64,000 nt of DNA from Corallococcus terminator (GTDB lineage: Bacteria; Myxococcota; Myxococcia; Myxococcales; Myxococcaceae): NCBI RefSeq assembly GCF_003611635.1, contig NZ_RAVZ01000005.1, positions 24,083 through 88,082 of the forward strand, read 5' to 3'. Position numbers and translations under genes: made by a program. Below are positions 11,824 through 19,876 of the stretch, one piece after another (position 1 is the stretch's first letter; every line of letters begins with the position of its first letter). The notes beneath the pieces are model-generated. The model did not search any database. It had not been told where the DNA came from and saw nothing but the letters and a program-made list of their open reading frames with translations.

Positions 11824-13329
11824 ATGTCCATGTTTCACAAGAATCTGCTGACGGCCTCCATGGCCCTCATCGGTCTGAACGGTTGTGTCTACGGCTACGT
11901 CTACGACGCGGCGACGGGCAGTCCCGTCCAGGACGTGACGGTGACGGTCGCGTCCGGCCTCTGCTCCGGCACGGGCTGTGGCAGCAATCCCACCTTCCAG
12001 AAGACGGACACGGAAGGCTTCTATGTCTTCGACGCCTATGGCAACCGCCATGGCGACGCCAACGTGCAGATCATCACCGTGGCCTCCGGACAGGAAGCCA
12101 CCCGGCTCCTCATCAGCCGCACGGGCTACCGCTCCGTGAACGTCTACCACCGGCCCAAATACGAGCAGGTGACGCAGGACGGACAGTCCTACGACGTCTC
12201 CCTCGTCCAGCCCGTCTACCTGTGCGCGACGAACGCCGTCGACTCCGACGGGGACGGCGTCTGTGACGCGGCGGAGCTCAAGTACAAGACCAATCCCTAC
12301 AACTCCGACACGGACGGGGACCGCATCAGCGACAGCGCGGAGCTGTTCGGCTACGGCGGCGTGGACCTGCGCTACTTCGGCGCGGACCCGAGGAAGAAGG
12401 ACCTCTTCGTGGAGATGGACTACTACCCCGGCCTCAAGCCCACGCAGGGCGCGCTGGATCGCGTGACGGCCGCCTTCGCCGCCGCGCCGGTGACGAACCC
12501 GGACGGCTCCACCGGCATCGCGCTGCACCTGGTGGCGGATCAGCAGATCGCCGCGGCCGACGTGGACCTGGACCTGAACCCGGTGTGGCCGGACTTCGAC
12601 GTCATCAAGGCGAAGTACTTCAACGCGCGCCGCGCGCCGTTCTTCCACTACCTGCTGGTGGCGGACCACTACGACGGGGGCGGCTCCAGCGGCATCTCGC
12701 GCGGCATCCCCGGGCACGACTTCATCATGACGCTGGGCAACTGGGGCACCCCCGGTGGCACGGAGCAGCAGCAGGCCGGCACCCTCATGCACGAGCTGGG
12801 GCACAACATCGGCCTGATGCATGGCGGCAACGAGAACGCGAACTACAAGCCCAACTACCTGAGCTTGATGAGCTACAGCTACCAGTTGGGCGGCCTGCGC
12901 GTGGACAACGTGAACGGCGTGCTCGACTACTCGCGCCTGCGCATCGGCACCGTGTACGAGTCGTCCGTCAACGAGGTCTACGCCTTCGCGCCCCTGAGCC
13001 CCACCACCGAGGCGGACCTGGCCCACTACGGCGTGCGCATCAACAACACCTTCGTCAGCGGCACCGCGAGCGCCAACCTCGACTTCAACAACAACGGCGC
13101 CATCCTGAACGCGTACGTCGCCCAGGACCTCAACGGCGACGGAGACAAGACGGACGTCTACGCCGCGTCGCAGAACGACTGGACGGCACTCGTGTACGAC
13201 GGCGCGGGCAGCATCGGCGACGGCTGGCTGGGCAACACCCAGGGCCTGGCCCGCTCGGAGCCCTTCTTCGTCGTCCCGGAGAAGACCGAGGCCTGCATCA
13301 CCGAGTCCCAGGCGCGCGGCGGCCGATAG
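11824..13329 (+). CDS. Metzincin-type zinc metalloprotease lipoprotein (paralogue 3, with extra N-terminal domain)
   Basis: A 501-residue paralogue of the genes at 6209 and 7670. The leader MSMFHKNLLTAS and lipobox LNGC (C21) are almost unchanged. It carries an insertion of roughly 110 residues right after the lipobox: GYVYDAATGSPVQDVTVTV and a following beta-rich stretch look like a carboxypeptidase-regulatory-like (transthyretin-type) domain. The Asp-rich motifs (DSDGDGVCD, DTDGDRISD) and the zinc site HELGHNIGLMH (323-333) follow, then Met-turn SLMSY (Met349). The start at 11824 is preceded by GAGGGGGA. The added domain probably helps surface attachment or folding (inference). Confidence 0.85.
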   Translation: MSMFHKNLLTASMALIGLNGCVYGYVYDAATGSPVQDVTVTVASGLCSGTGCGSNPTFQKTDTEGFYVFDAYGNRHGDANVQIITVASGQEATRLLISRTGYRSVNVYHRPKYEQVTQDGQSYDVSLVQPVYLCATNAVDSDGDGVCDAAELKYKTNPYNSDTDGDRISDSAELFGYGGVDLRYFGADPRKKDLFVEMDYYPGLKPTQGALDRVTAAFAAAPVTNPDGSTGIALHLVADQQIAAADVDLDLNPVWPDFDVIKAKYFNARRAPFFHYLLVADHYDGGGSSGISRGIPGHDFIMTLGNWGTPGGTEQQQAGTLMHELGHNIGLMHGGNENANYKPNYLSLMSYSYQLGGLRVDNVNGVLDYSRLRIGTVYESSVNEVYAFAPLSPTTEADLAHYGVRINNTFVSGTASANLDFNNNGAILNAYVAQDLNGDGDKTDVYAASQNDWTALVYDGAGSIGDGWLGNTQGLARSEPFFVVPEKTEACITESQARGGR

Positions 13330-13362
13330 TCCGCCTCCCCCTTCACTGAAGCGCAGTTCCCG

Positions 13363-13398
13363 CCGCCGGGTCCCTTTCGAACAGGAGCCCGGCGGTCC
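13363..13398 (+). terminator. Terminator after metzincin 3
   Basis: CCGCCGGG (13363-13370) pairs with CCCGGCGG (13388-13395). The arms match those behind the other two metzincins, while the loops differ. Confidence 0.6.
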
Positions 13399-13466
13399 TG
13401 CTTTCTCCCGCCGCCCTACCCTCCAGGACATACCGCCCCGCGCCGCCAGTGATGTAAACTTACAAA

Positions 13467-14495
13467 ATGCCGAAAATCGCCCTCGTGGGATACGGACGGT
13501 TTGGACGTGCGCTGGGAGCGCTGCTGGAGGCGGCGGACCTGGGCTACCGGGCGATGGACCCGGGGGCCGCGCTGCCGGAGGCGATTCGGGCCGGCTCGGT
13601 GCCGGAGCTGCTGGAGGGGGCGGAGCTGGTGGTGGTGGCGGTGCCGGTGCCCCAGATGCGGGAGGTGCTGCTGGCGCTCAAGCCCCACCTTCGGCCGGAG
13701 CACCTGGTGCTGGACGTGGGCAGCGTGAAGGTGAAGCCGGTGGAGGCGATGAAGCAGGTGCTGGGGGCGCAGGCGCCCTGGGTGGGCACGCATCCGCTCT
13801 TTGGCCCCTTGAGCCTGGCGATGGCGGAGCGGCCCATGCGGGTCGTCGTCTGCCCCAACCCGCTGCATCCGGACGCGGCCCCGCGCGCGCGGCGGTTCTA
13901 CGAGGCGCTGGGCTGTGAGGTCATCGAACAGACGCCGGAGGGGCACGACCGGGTGATGGCGGAGACCCACGCGCTCACGTTCTTCGTGGCCAAGGGGATG
14001 GTGGATTCGGGGGTGGCCGTGGACGTGCCCTTCGCGCCGGCCAGCTTCAAGGCGCTCTCGCGCACCATCGAGACGGTCCGCTCGGACGCGGGCCACCTCT
14101 TCACCGCCATCCAGCAGGAGAACCGCTTCGCGACGCAAGCGCGGGAGCGCCTGCTCGAAGCGCTTCAGGCCATCCACCGCGACCTGGCGGCCCTGCCCGC
14201 CGTGGCCAGCGCGCGGCAGACGGAGGGCATGGCGCTGCCGGGGCTCGCGTCCGGGCCGCCGGAGCCCCGGGAGACGCGCGAACACATCGATCAGCTCGAC
14301 CGGGAGTTGGTGGAACTGCTGGCCCGCCGCAGCGAGCTGGCCCGCCGTCAGAGCCGCGCCCACGCCCCCGAGGAGCCCGCTGGGACGAAGGCGCTGTTCG
14401 CCACGCGCCGGGCCTGGGCGAAGGAATTGGGATTGGACCCGGAGGAGGTGGAGGCCCTCTTCCGGATCATCGTCGAAGCGCCGGGCGTCGGGTAG
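13467..14495 (+). CDS. tyrA: Prephenate dehydrogenase with C-terminal chorismate mutase domain
   Basis: A 342-residue tyrosine-biosynthesis enzyme. The N-terminal Rossmann domain starts with ALVGYGRFGRALG (nucleotide-binding glycines), followed by LDVGSVK and THPLFGP, hallmarks of TyrA. The all-alpha dimerisation domain follows. Residues about 269-340 (HIDQLDRELVELLARRSELA) match an AroQ-type chorismate mutase. The order dehydrogenase-mutase is the reverse of the enteric T-protein, where the mutase is N-terminal. It should turn chorismate into prephenate and then into 4-hydroxyphenylpyruvate. Late parts of the usual mutase fold appear short, so mutase activity is not certain. The next gene starts 13 bases downstream and is probably co-transcribed. 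Confidence 0.88.
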   Translation: MPKIALVGYGRFGRALGALLEAADLGYRAMDPGAALPEAIRAGSVPELLEGAELVVVAVPVPQMREVLLALKPHLRPEHLVLDVGSVKVKPVEAMKQVLGAQAPWVGTHPLFGPLSLAMAERPMRVVVCPNPLHPDAAPRARRFYEALGCEVIEQTPEGHDRVMAETHALTFFVAKGMVDSGVAVDVPFAPASFKALSRTIETVRSDAGHLFTAIQQENRFATQARERLLEALQAIHRDLAALPAVASARQTEGMALPGLASGPPEPRETREHIDQLDRELVELLARRSELARRQSRAHAPEEPAGTKALFATRRAWAKELGLDPEEVEALFRIIVEAPGVG

Positions 14496-14508
14496 CCTGC
14501 GCGTCGCC

Positions 14509-14865
14509 ATGGCACGACGGCCTCCGAGCCCTCCCGCGGTCCAGTACGGTGAAAAGGCCCGGCGCCGCTCGGACCGGAAGCGCCATGCGCGGACGACCCA
14601 GCGCCAGCAACAGGACGCGGCAGAGATGAAGCGCTGGCTGGAACAGCAGTCCCTGCGGGGGCAAGAGTACGCGCTGGTCTGTGGACTCCTCCAAACGTGG
14701 ATGCGGACCCCGGACGGCTACCTGACCGGGGTCATGGACATGCTCATGGAGGAAGACCTGCGCAGGCGGCTGAAGCACTACCTGGAGCGCCACGACCGGG
14801 CGTTCTCCACGCACGAGGAGGCGGACTTCGTGATGGTCGGTGGATCCAGCAAATGGGTGGACTGA
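14509..14865 (+). CDS. Small basic hypothetical protein downstream of tyrA
   Basis: A 118-residue protein I do not recognise. The N-terminal half is strongly basic and Gln-rich (ARRPPSPPAVQYGEKARRRS, then KRHARTTQRQQQD). The C-terminal half is helical (MKRWLEQQSLRGQEYALVCG, then MDMLMEEDLRRRLKHYLERH). No signal peptide or membrane segment is seen, so it is probably cytoplasmic. It starts 13 bases after tyrA, ends next to the convergent hydrolase, and reads as the second gene of a tyrA operon. A nucleic-acid or protein-binding role is possible but unproven. Confidence 0.65.
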   Translation: MARRPPSPPAVQYGEKARRRSDRKRHARTTQRQQQDAAEMKRWLEQQSLRGQEYALVCGLLQTWMRTPDGYLTGVMDMLMEEDLRRRLKHYLERHDRAFSTHEEADFVMVGGSSKWVD

Positions 14866-14866
14866 C

Positions 14867-16210
14867 TCAGATGTATTCGTCCAGCCAGTCGAACATCCGG
14901 TGGTTGGCCACGGCCTGCGCCGCTTCCTGGCAGTGCAGCAGGCCGGTGTCCTCCTGGGTGAAGAGCAGGTAGTCCTTCGGGCAGTTCAAGGCGTCGAAGA
15001 GCAGCCGCGCCTGTCCCTGGGAGAAGGCCTCGGCGGTGCCGTCCATCACCAGCGTGCGGCAGCGGATGCGGTGGACGACGGGCTCGTTGTTGAACTCCCG
15101 CAGCTTGAAGAGCAGGTCCGACGGCGAACTGGCGCCGTGCTTGTTCATCGAGTCCTTCATGTACCAGCGGAACAGGAACACCTGCGCCATGAGCTGGGCC
15201 ATGCCCGCATCGAAGGCCTGGGGGTCGCTGTCCAGCAGCGGCATCAGCTCCGGGAAGTACATGTTGAACTGCTCGAAGGAGGACGCGCCCCAGTTCAGCA
15301 CGCCGGGATTGGGGATGAGCAGCTTGATGCGCCGCTCGAAGGCCGCGGCACGTGGCACCAGCGCACCACCCATGCTCCACCCCAGCAAGGCGATCCGCCG
15401 TGAGTCCACGCCCGCGATGCACAGGGCGAAGTCCACCACCGGCCGGATGACCTGCTCCCAGTCGGGCCGGAAGGGCAGTCCCTGCTCGCGGATGGCCATG
15501 CCCTGTCCGGGCGCATGCACGATGAGGCAGTGGTAGCCCCGCGCCAGCGCCGCATCAATGACATACTTGGACTCCTCCGGCCAGGCGTCGCGGCCCTGCT
15601 GGAAGATGAGCAGGGGCGCGAGGCTCCGCGAGTTCGGGGCGCGGAAGAAGTAGCCGGGCAGCGTCGTGCCTTCATAGGGGATGCGCACCGCGACCCCGGG
15701 AATCTTGAGCAGCGTGAGGGCCTTGTTGTACGCGTCCACCGCCTTGCGCCCGGTGGCGAGCACGCTCGGGTCGCCCGGTTCGGGGTGGTGGATGAGCGCG
15801 GCGCGGTAGTAGTTGGCGGCGCGCAGGTAGGCATTGCCGGCGCTGATGGCATGACGCCGGAACAGGCTCGCGTCGCCCATGGTGCGGATGCGGTCGGCGG
15901 TGCGGACCCACTCGTTGGGCCAGCTCCAGTCATCTCCCGGGACGATGCGGCGCGCGGTGTCCAGCACCTCGCCAATGTCCGCCTGGGCGCTGTAGGTCGC
16001 GGCCAGGAAGTGGAGCAGTTGGCTGTCCATGATGGGGTCCTCCATCATTCCCAGCTCGTACCAGGGGCGCGGTTCCTCCTGGGGCGAAGCGGCAGCGGAG
16101 ACAGACGGCGGGCGCGCGGCGAGGGCCGGCGTGCCCCGGAGGAGCGCGAGGCCTCCCGTCAGCCCCAGGCTGGCTTGGATGAGGGTGCGACGGTCCAGTG
16201 AACTGCCCAT
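14867..16210 (-). CDS. Tat-exported alpha/beta hydrolase (acyl-aminopeptidase/FrsA-like)
   Basis: A 447-residue protein with a twin-arginine leader (DRRTLIQASLGLTGGLALL) and cleavage likely after ALAA near residue 32. The mature part begins with a helical cap region of about 150 residues and then an alpha/beta-hydrolase fold. The nucleophile elbow is GWSMGG with Ser279, the acid is expected after the strand CRTLVMDGTAEAFS, and the His candidate lies in TGLLHC. It resembles the dipeptidyl-aminopeptidase/esterase branch that includes FrsA-like and pseudooxynicotine-hydrolase-like enzymes, so a peptide, ester or C-C bond substrate is possible. The ATG at 16210 has GAGG upstream and places the twin arginines correctly. 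Confidence 0.85.
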   Translation of the reverse strand: MGSSLDRRTLIQASLGLTGGLALLRGTPALAARPPSVSAAASPQEEPRPWYELGMMEDPIMDSQLLHFLAATYSAQADIGEVLDTARRIVPGDDWSWPNEWVRTADRIRTMGDASLFRRHAISAGNAYLRAANYYRAALIHHPEPGDPSVLATGRKAVDAYNKALTLLKIPGVAVRIPYEGTTLPGYFFRAPNSRSLAPLLIFQQGRDAWPEESKYVIDAALARGYHCLIVHAPGQGMAIREQGLPFRPDWEQVIRPVVDFALCIAGVDSRRIALLGWSMGGALVPRAAAFERRIKLLIPNPGVLNWGASSFEQFNMYFPELMPLLDSDPQAFDAGMAQLMAQVFLFRWYMKDSMNKHGASSPSDLLFKLREFNNEPVVHRIRCRTLVMDGTAEAFSQGQARLLFDALNCPKDYLLFTQEDTGLLHCQEAAQAVANHRMFDWLDEYI

Positions 16211-16292
16211 GGTCTTCGACCTCCAGCAATCGGGTGCTGGTGGGTCGAACACCGGGGGCCTCATTTCCTGTCACCCGTCACGTGCCCCCTCG

Positions 16293-17072
16293 TCAGGGCC
16301 GGGTGGCCAGGAGCGCGAAGACGCGATGGGGAATCGCCAGGGGCTCCTCCGGGAAGCGCTCCGCGAGGAGCTGGGCGTGCGCGAGTTCGAAGCGAGCCGC
16401 CTCGTCGGCGGGGAGCGCCGCCCCCACCTTGGCGCTGGCACGCACGCGGCCCCTCCACGCTTCGTGGGAGTAGTGGACGACGGTGTCGAAGGAGAAGGAC
16501 TCCAGCGCGGTGAAGCCCGCCGTGGCCACATCGTGGAACCACCGGGGATAGATGCCGACGTCATGGCCGAAGCTGACGTAGGGCGCGACCTGGGAGGGAT
16601 TGAAGGTGTCGATGAGGGCGTGGACGACCTCCACCGCGTTGCCCGGCAGGGGCAGCCAGTCGAAGTGCGCGATGACCAGCCGGCCGCCCGGAGCCAGCAC
16701 CCGCCAGGCCTCCCGGGCCGCGGCGGCGCGGTCGAACCAATGCCAGCACGTGCCGGCGGTGACGAGCTCGAAGGCGTTCGAGGCAAGCCCGGTCGCCTCC
16801 GCCGGGGCCACCCGGAAGTCGATGGACAGACCTTCGGAGGTGGCGAGCTGTCGGGCGGACTCCAGCATGGAAGCGGAGACATCCAGCGCGGTGACCACGC
16901 CTCCGCGCTTCGCCAGTCCCCGGGCCAGGGTGCCCGTCCCCGCGCCCAGGTCGAGCACGCGAACCCCGGGGCGGACGACACCCTCACGGACGAGCCGCTC
17001 GAAGAAGGCCTCTGGAAAGCCGGCGCGATGCCGTGCGTAGTCTTCAGACGTGCGGCCAAAGTCCACCTGCAT
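16293..17072 (-). CDS. SAM-dependent class I methyltransferase
   Basis: A 259-residue methyltransferase of the Methyltransf_11 type, often annotated as UbiE-like. The SAM-binding motif I is VLDLGAGTGTLA, the acidic post-I strand is ALDVSASML, and motif III follows in WRVLAPGGRLVIAHFD. The start at 17072 has GAGGAGGA seven bases upstream. It transfers a methyl group from SAM to a small molecule that cannot be named from the sequence. It stands alone, divergent from the citrate-synthase-like gene, with a short shared promoter region between 17073 and 17241. Confidence 0.9.
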   Translation of the reverse strand: MQVDFGRTSEDYARHRAGFPEAFFERLVREGVVRPGVRVLDLGAGTGTLARGLAKRGGVVTALDVSASMLESARQLATSEGLSIDFRVAPAEATGLASNAFELVTAGTCWHWFDRAAAAREAWRVLAPGGRLVIAHFDWLPLPGNAVEVVHALIDTFNPSQVAPYVSFGHDVGIYPRWFHDVATAGFTALESFSFDTVVHYSHEAWRGRVRASAKVGAALPADEAARFELAHAQLLAERFPEEPLAIPHRVFALLATRP

Positions 17073-17241
17073 GGGGGTCCTCCTCGGTTGGGTTCCGGGC
17101 CTTCCGGTGGGCTGACACATCGACAGCGACCCGGGCCGCGTCGACACTCACCCGCCAGAAGGTGGAGGGAGCATGGATAGACGTCGGGGTGGACGCTCTC
17201 AATCTCGATTCGACCATCGACCTGAGCGCGAGGAGGAGCTG

Positions 17242-18471
17242 ATGTCGGCGCGGGACGCGGCAGCGCTGCTCCGCGTGAAGCGCGCGACGCTGTACACCTA
17301 CGTGAGCCGGGGACTGGTGCGGTGCTTTCCGGTGCACGATTCGAAGGAGAACCGTTACTCGCGCGCGGATGTGGAGCGGCTGAAGACGCGCCACGACGCG
17401 AGGGCGGGGCACGCGGCGGTGGCGGCCGGGGCGCTGCGGTGGGGCGAGCCCGTCATCGACTCCGCCGTGTCGCGGGTGGAGCCGCGGGGACTTGCGTACC
17501 GGGGAACCCATTCGGCGGTGGTGCTGGCGACGGAGGGCCGGTCCTTCGAGGACGTCGCGGAGCTGCTGTGGTCGGGCACGCTGCCAGAGCCCGGAGCAAC
17601 GAGGTGGCGCGCGCCCCGGGTGCCCTTCCCTCCCGCGACGCTGGCGAAGCTCCTGCCGAAGGGGACCCCGCCCGCGAAGGTGCTGGCGACCCTGGTCTCC
17701 CTGATGGCGACACGGGACACGGTGCGCTTCGCGGCGCCCCCGGAGCAGGAGCTGGAGCGGGCCCGGAGCCTGCTGCGACAGCTTGCGGCCTGGGTGTGCG
17801 TGGCGCGGGCCCCGGCGCGCGTGACGCAAGCCCTGCGGGCGAAGAGCGTGGCGGCCTCCCTGGCGGTGGCGTGGGACGTGGCCTCGCCCCGGGCCCAGGC
17901 GGCGTTGGACCAGGCGCTGGTGCTGTGCGCGGATCACGAACTGAACGTGTCGACGTTCGCCGCGAGGGTGACGGCTTCGTCCGGTTCGGACCTGTACGCC
18001 TGCGTGGGCGCGGGAATGGCGGCGCTCTCCGGCGCCTGGCATGGCGGCGCCTGCGACCGCGTGGAGACGCTGCTCCGGGAGGTCGGTGCGCCGGAGCATG
18101 CAAGGGACGCGGTGTTCGCGCGCCTGCGCACCGGAGCGCTGGTGCCGGGCTTCGGGCACCGCCTGTATCCAGCGGGAGACCCCCGGACGCCCTGCCTGAT
18201 TCAAGCCGCGCGGGAGCTGAAGCCAGACGCGCCCGGGGTCCGCGTGGCGTCCGCGGTGCTGGAGGTGATGCGGAAGGCAGGACACCCCGCGCCGTCGATG
18301 GAGGTCGGGCTGGTGATGCTGGCGAAGGCCCTGGGGCTGCCGGCGGGAGCGGCCTCCGCGGTGTTCGCGGTGGGGCGCTCGGCGGGCTGGGTGGCGCACA
18401 TCCTGGAGCAGCGCGAACAGGGCCACCTGCTGCGTCCCAGGGCCCGCTACGTGGGTCCACCCTCCTCCTGA
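17242..18471 (+). CDS. Citrate synthase-family protein with N-terminal helix-turn-helix
   Basis: About 409 residues. The first 50 form a MerR/excisionase-type HTH (MSARDAAALLRVKRATLYTY, then RYSRADVERL). The rest is a citrate-synthase fold, which normally condenses acetyl-CoA or propionyl-CoA with oxaloacetate. Active-site landmarks are visible: CADHELNVSTFAAR (first His), GAWHGGAC, and VPGFGHRLYPAGDPR (second His). The enzyme could be active, and the HTH could let it sense a metabolite or bind DNA. I chose the ATG at 17242 because GAGGAG precedes it by five bases and the HTH starts at once; an ATG at 17173 would add 23 poorly conserved residues. Confidence 0.85.
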   Translation: MSARDAAALLRVKRATLYTYVSRGLVRCFPVHDSKENRYSRADVERLKTRHDARAGHAAVAAGALRWGEPVIDSAVSRVEPRGLAYRGTHSAVVLATEGRSFEDVAELLWSGTLPEPGATRWRAPRVPFPPATLAKLLPKGTPPAKVLATLVSLMATRDTVRFAAPPEQELERARSLLRQLAAWVCVARAPARVTQALRAKSVAASLAVAWDVASPRAQAALDQALVLCADHELNVSTFAARVTASSGSDLYACVGAGMAALSGAWHGGACDRVETLLREVGAPEHARDAVFARLRTGALVPGFGHRLYPAGDPRTPCLIQAARELKPDAPGVRVASAVLEVMRKAGHPAPSMEVGLVMLAKALGLPAGAASAVFAVGRSAGWVAHILEQREQGHLLRPRARYVGPPSS

Positions 18472-18616
18472 ACCGGCAGGCGGACAGGCACGCGCAGGGA
18501 CACAGGGGTCGCTGGGTGGGAGTGCGGCGCGGACCGCCGAAAGTAGTCGGGATGCGGTGCGGGATTCTCGCGGTTGATGGGAGCCATTGATGCCACTCTT
18601 TCAAAGGACCCACCGC

Positions 18617-19156
18617 ATGAAGATGACCGCACTGCTCACGTGCCTCCTGGGACTGTTGGCCGCCCTCCCCGCCAGCGCCTCTGACTCCGACTCCAAGGAT
18701 GTGTTCGGTCAGGAGGTCCCCATCGGACAGGGCCGCCCCACGCTGGTGCTGTACACCAACCGAGGCACCCAGGAAGAGCTCCGTAAGCACGCCTACCAGT
18801 TCATCTATGAGATGCGCGCCGAGAAGCCCATCGTCGTCGTCCACGTGGACCTGCGCGACGTGCCGGGCCTCTTCAAGGGCATGGCCCAGAAGAAGATCCG
18901 CAAGGGCCACGACGAGTCGATCAGCGAGATGCGCGAGCTGTTCCGCAAGAAGGGCGAAGCCCCTCCCCCCGAACTGGAGTCGTCGCTCTACATGGTCGCG
19001 GACACCAAGGGTGAACCCCACCAGTCCATGGGCCTGAAGAAGGGCTTCGAACAGGTCTTCGCCCGGGTGCTGAACACCTCCGGCCAGGAACTCGCCCGGG
19101 GTCCCTTCTCAGAGAGCGTGCGGAAGCTCGGTCAGGTCATGATGGCGGCCCGGTAG
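18617..19156 (+). CDS. Exported hypothetical protein, thioredoxin-fold-like
   Basis: A 179-residue protein with a Sec-type signal peptide (MKMTALLTCLLGLLAALPAS, cleavage probable after SASA). The mature part has a beta-alpha pattern, RPTLVLYTNRGTQEELRKHA then KPIVVVHVDLRDVPGLF, that looks like a thioredoxin fold. There is no CxxC, so disulfide chemistry is unlikely. The start at 18617 has AAAGGA upstream. No gene family name can be given. It stands alone between the citrate-synthase-like gene and a small lipoprotein-like gene. Confidence 0.72.
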   Translation: MKMTALLTCLLGLLAALPASASDSDSKDVFGQEVPIGQGRPTLVLYTNRGTQEELRKHAYQFIYEMRAEKPIVVVHVDLRDVPGLFKGMAQKKIRKGHDESISEMRELFRKKGEAPPPELESSLYMVADTKGEPHQSMGLKKGFEQVFARVLNTSGQELARGPFSESVRKLGQVMMAAR

Positions 19157-19207
19157 TACGCATCCACTCGGCGCTTGCCCGTTCATGGGTGGGGCTATGC
19201 TGCGCGC

Positions 19208-19756
19208 ATGCCCACGCACTCCCCGCTGTCCTCCCGCCCTTCGAAGTTCGTCCCCGTCCTTCGCATCCCCGTCCTGCTGGCGACCGCCCTGATGACCATG
19301 GGAAGCGGGATGGGCAATCCCGGCTGCGGCAGTGGCTCCAGTTCGTCCCCCGCGGAGCCGACGTGTGAGAAGGGCTGCGCCATCGCAGGCAGCTACCAGC
19401 TCGCGTTCGACGACGCCTCGCCGCTTCCGGACGGCTGCAAGGCGATGAACGTGACGCTGCCCAGGGGGCCGCTCGAGTTGAGCTACGCGAACACGGAGCT
19501 CACCGCCACGCTCAACGGCGTCGACCTGTCGGGCTACTACTACGGCGCGCCGGACCTGACGTTCCTGCTCGGTGGCAGCCACGACGTCACGGACAAGACC
19601 TGGTACCACGTCAGCTTGAAGGCCGACGTGTCGCCCTCTCCCGAAACGGACGCCACGCCCGTGACCCTCCGCGGCACCTACGAGGTGTCCACCTACACGA
19701 GCGAGGAGAACGGCCCCGCCTGTGTCTTCAGGCGCACCTACAAGGCATACAGATAG
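19208..19756 (+). CDS. Exported hypothetical protein, lipoprotein-like
   Basis: A 182-residue unrecognised protein. A basic N-terminus and a hydrophobic segment (VLRIPVLLATALMTMGSG) lead to GNPGCGSGSSSS, which resembles a lipobox with a Ser/Gly tether, though the residues before Cys are not ideal. The mature region (CEKGCAIAGSYQLAF, then GYYYGAPDLTFLLGG) looks all-beta and contains four or five Cys that could form disulfides. The start at 19208 puts the basic residues directly before the hydrophobic core. Probably a small surface protein. Confidence 0.62.
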   Translation: MPTHSPLSSRPSKFVPVLRIPVLLATALMTMGSGMGNPGCGSGSSSSPAEPTCEKGCAIAGSYQLAFDDASPLPDGCKAMNVTLPRGPLELSYANTELTATLNGVDLSGYYYGAPDLTFLLGGSHDVTDKTWYHVSLKADVSPSPETDATPVTLRGTYEVSTYTSEENGPACVFRRTYKAYR

Positions 19757-19876
19757 CGCTCGTGTTCCAGGCTCCGGCAGCGGGGCTGGAAAAAGCCCGC
19801 GAAGATGCAGCCACAGGGTGACTTCACGCGGATGAGGGACTGAACGCCCACGGCCCGTGCGGTAGCTTCGCAGGCC

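Noticed and set aside
11652..11831. Extended N-terminus of the helicase to 11831
   Set aside because: It would overlap the start of metzincin 3 and its promoter palindromes; residues there show no domain.
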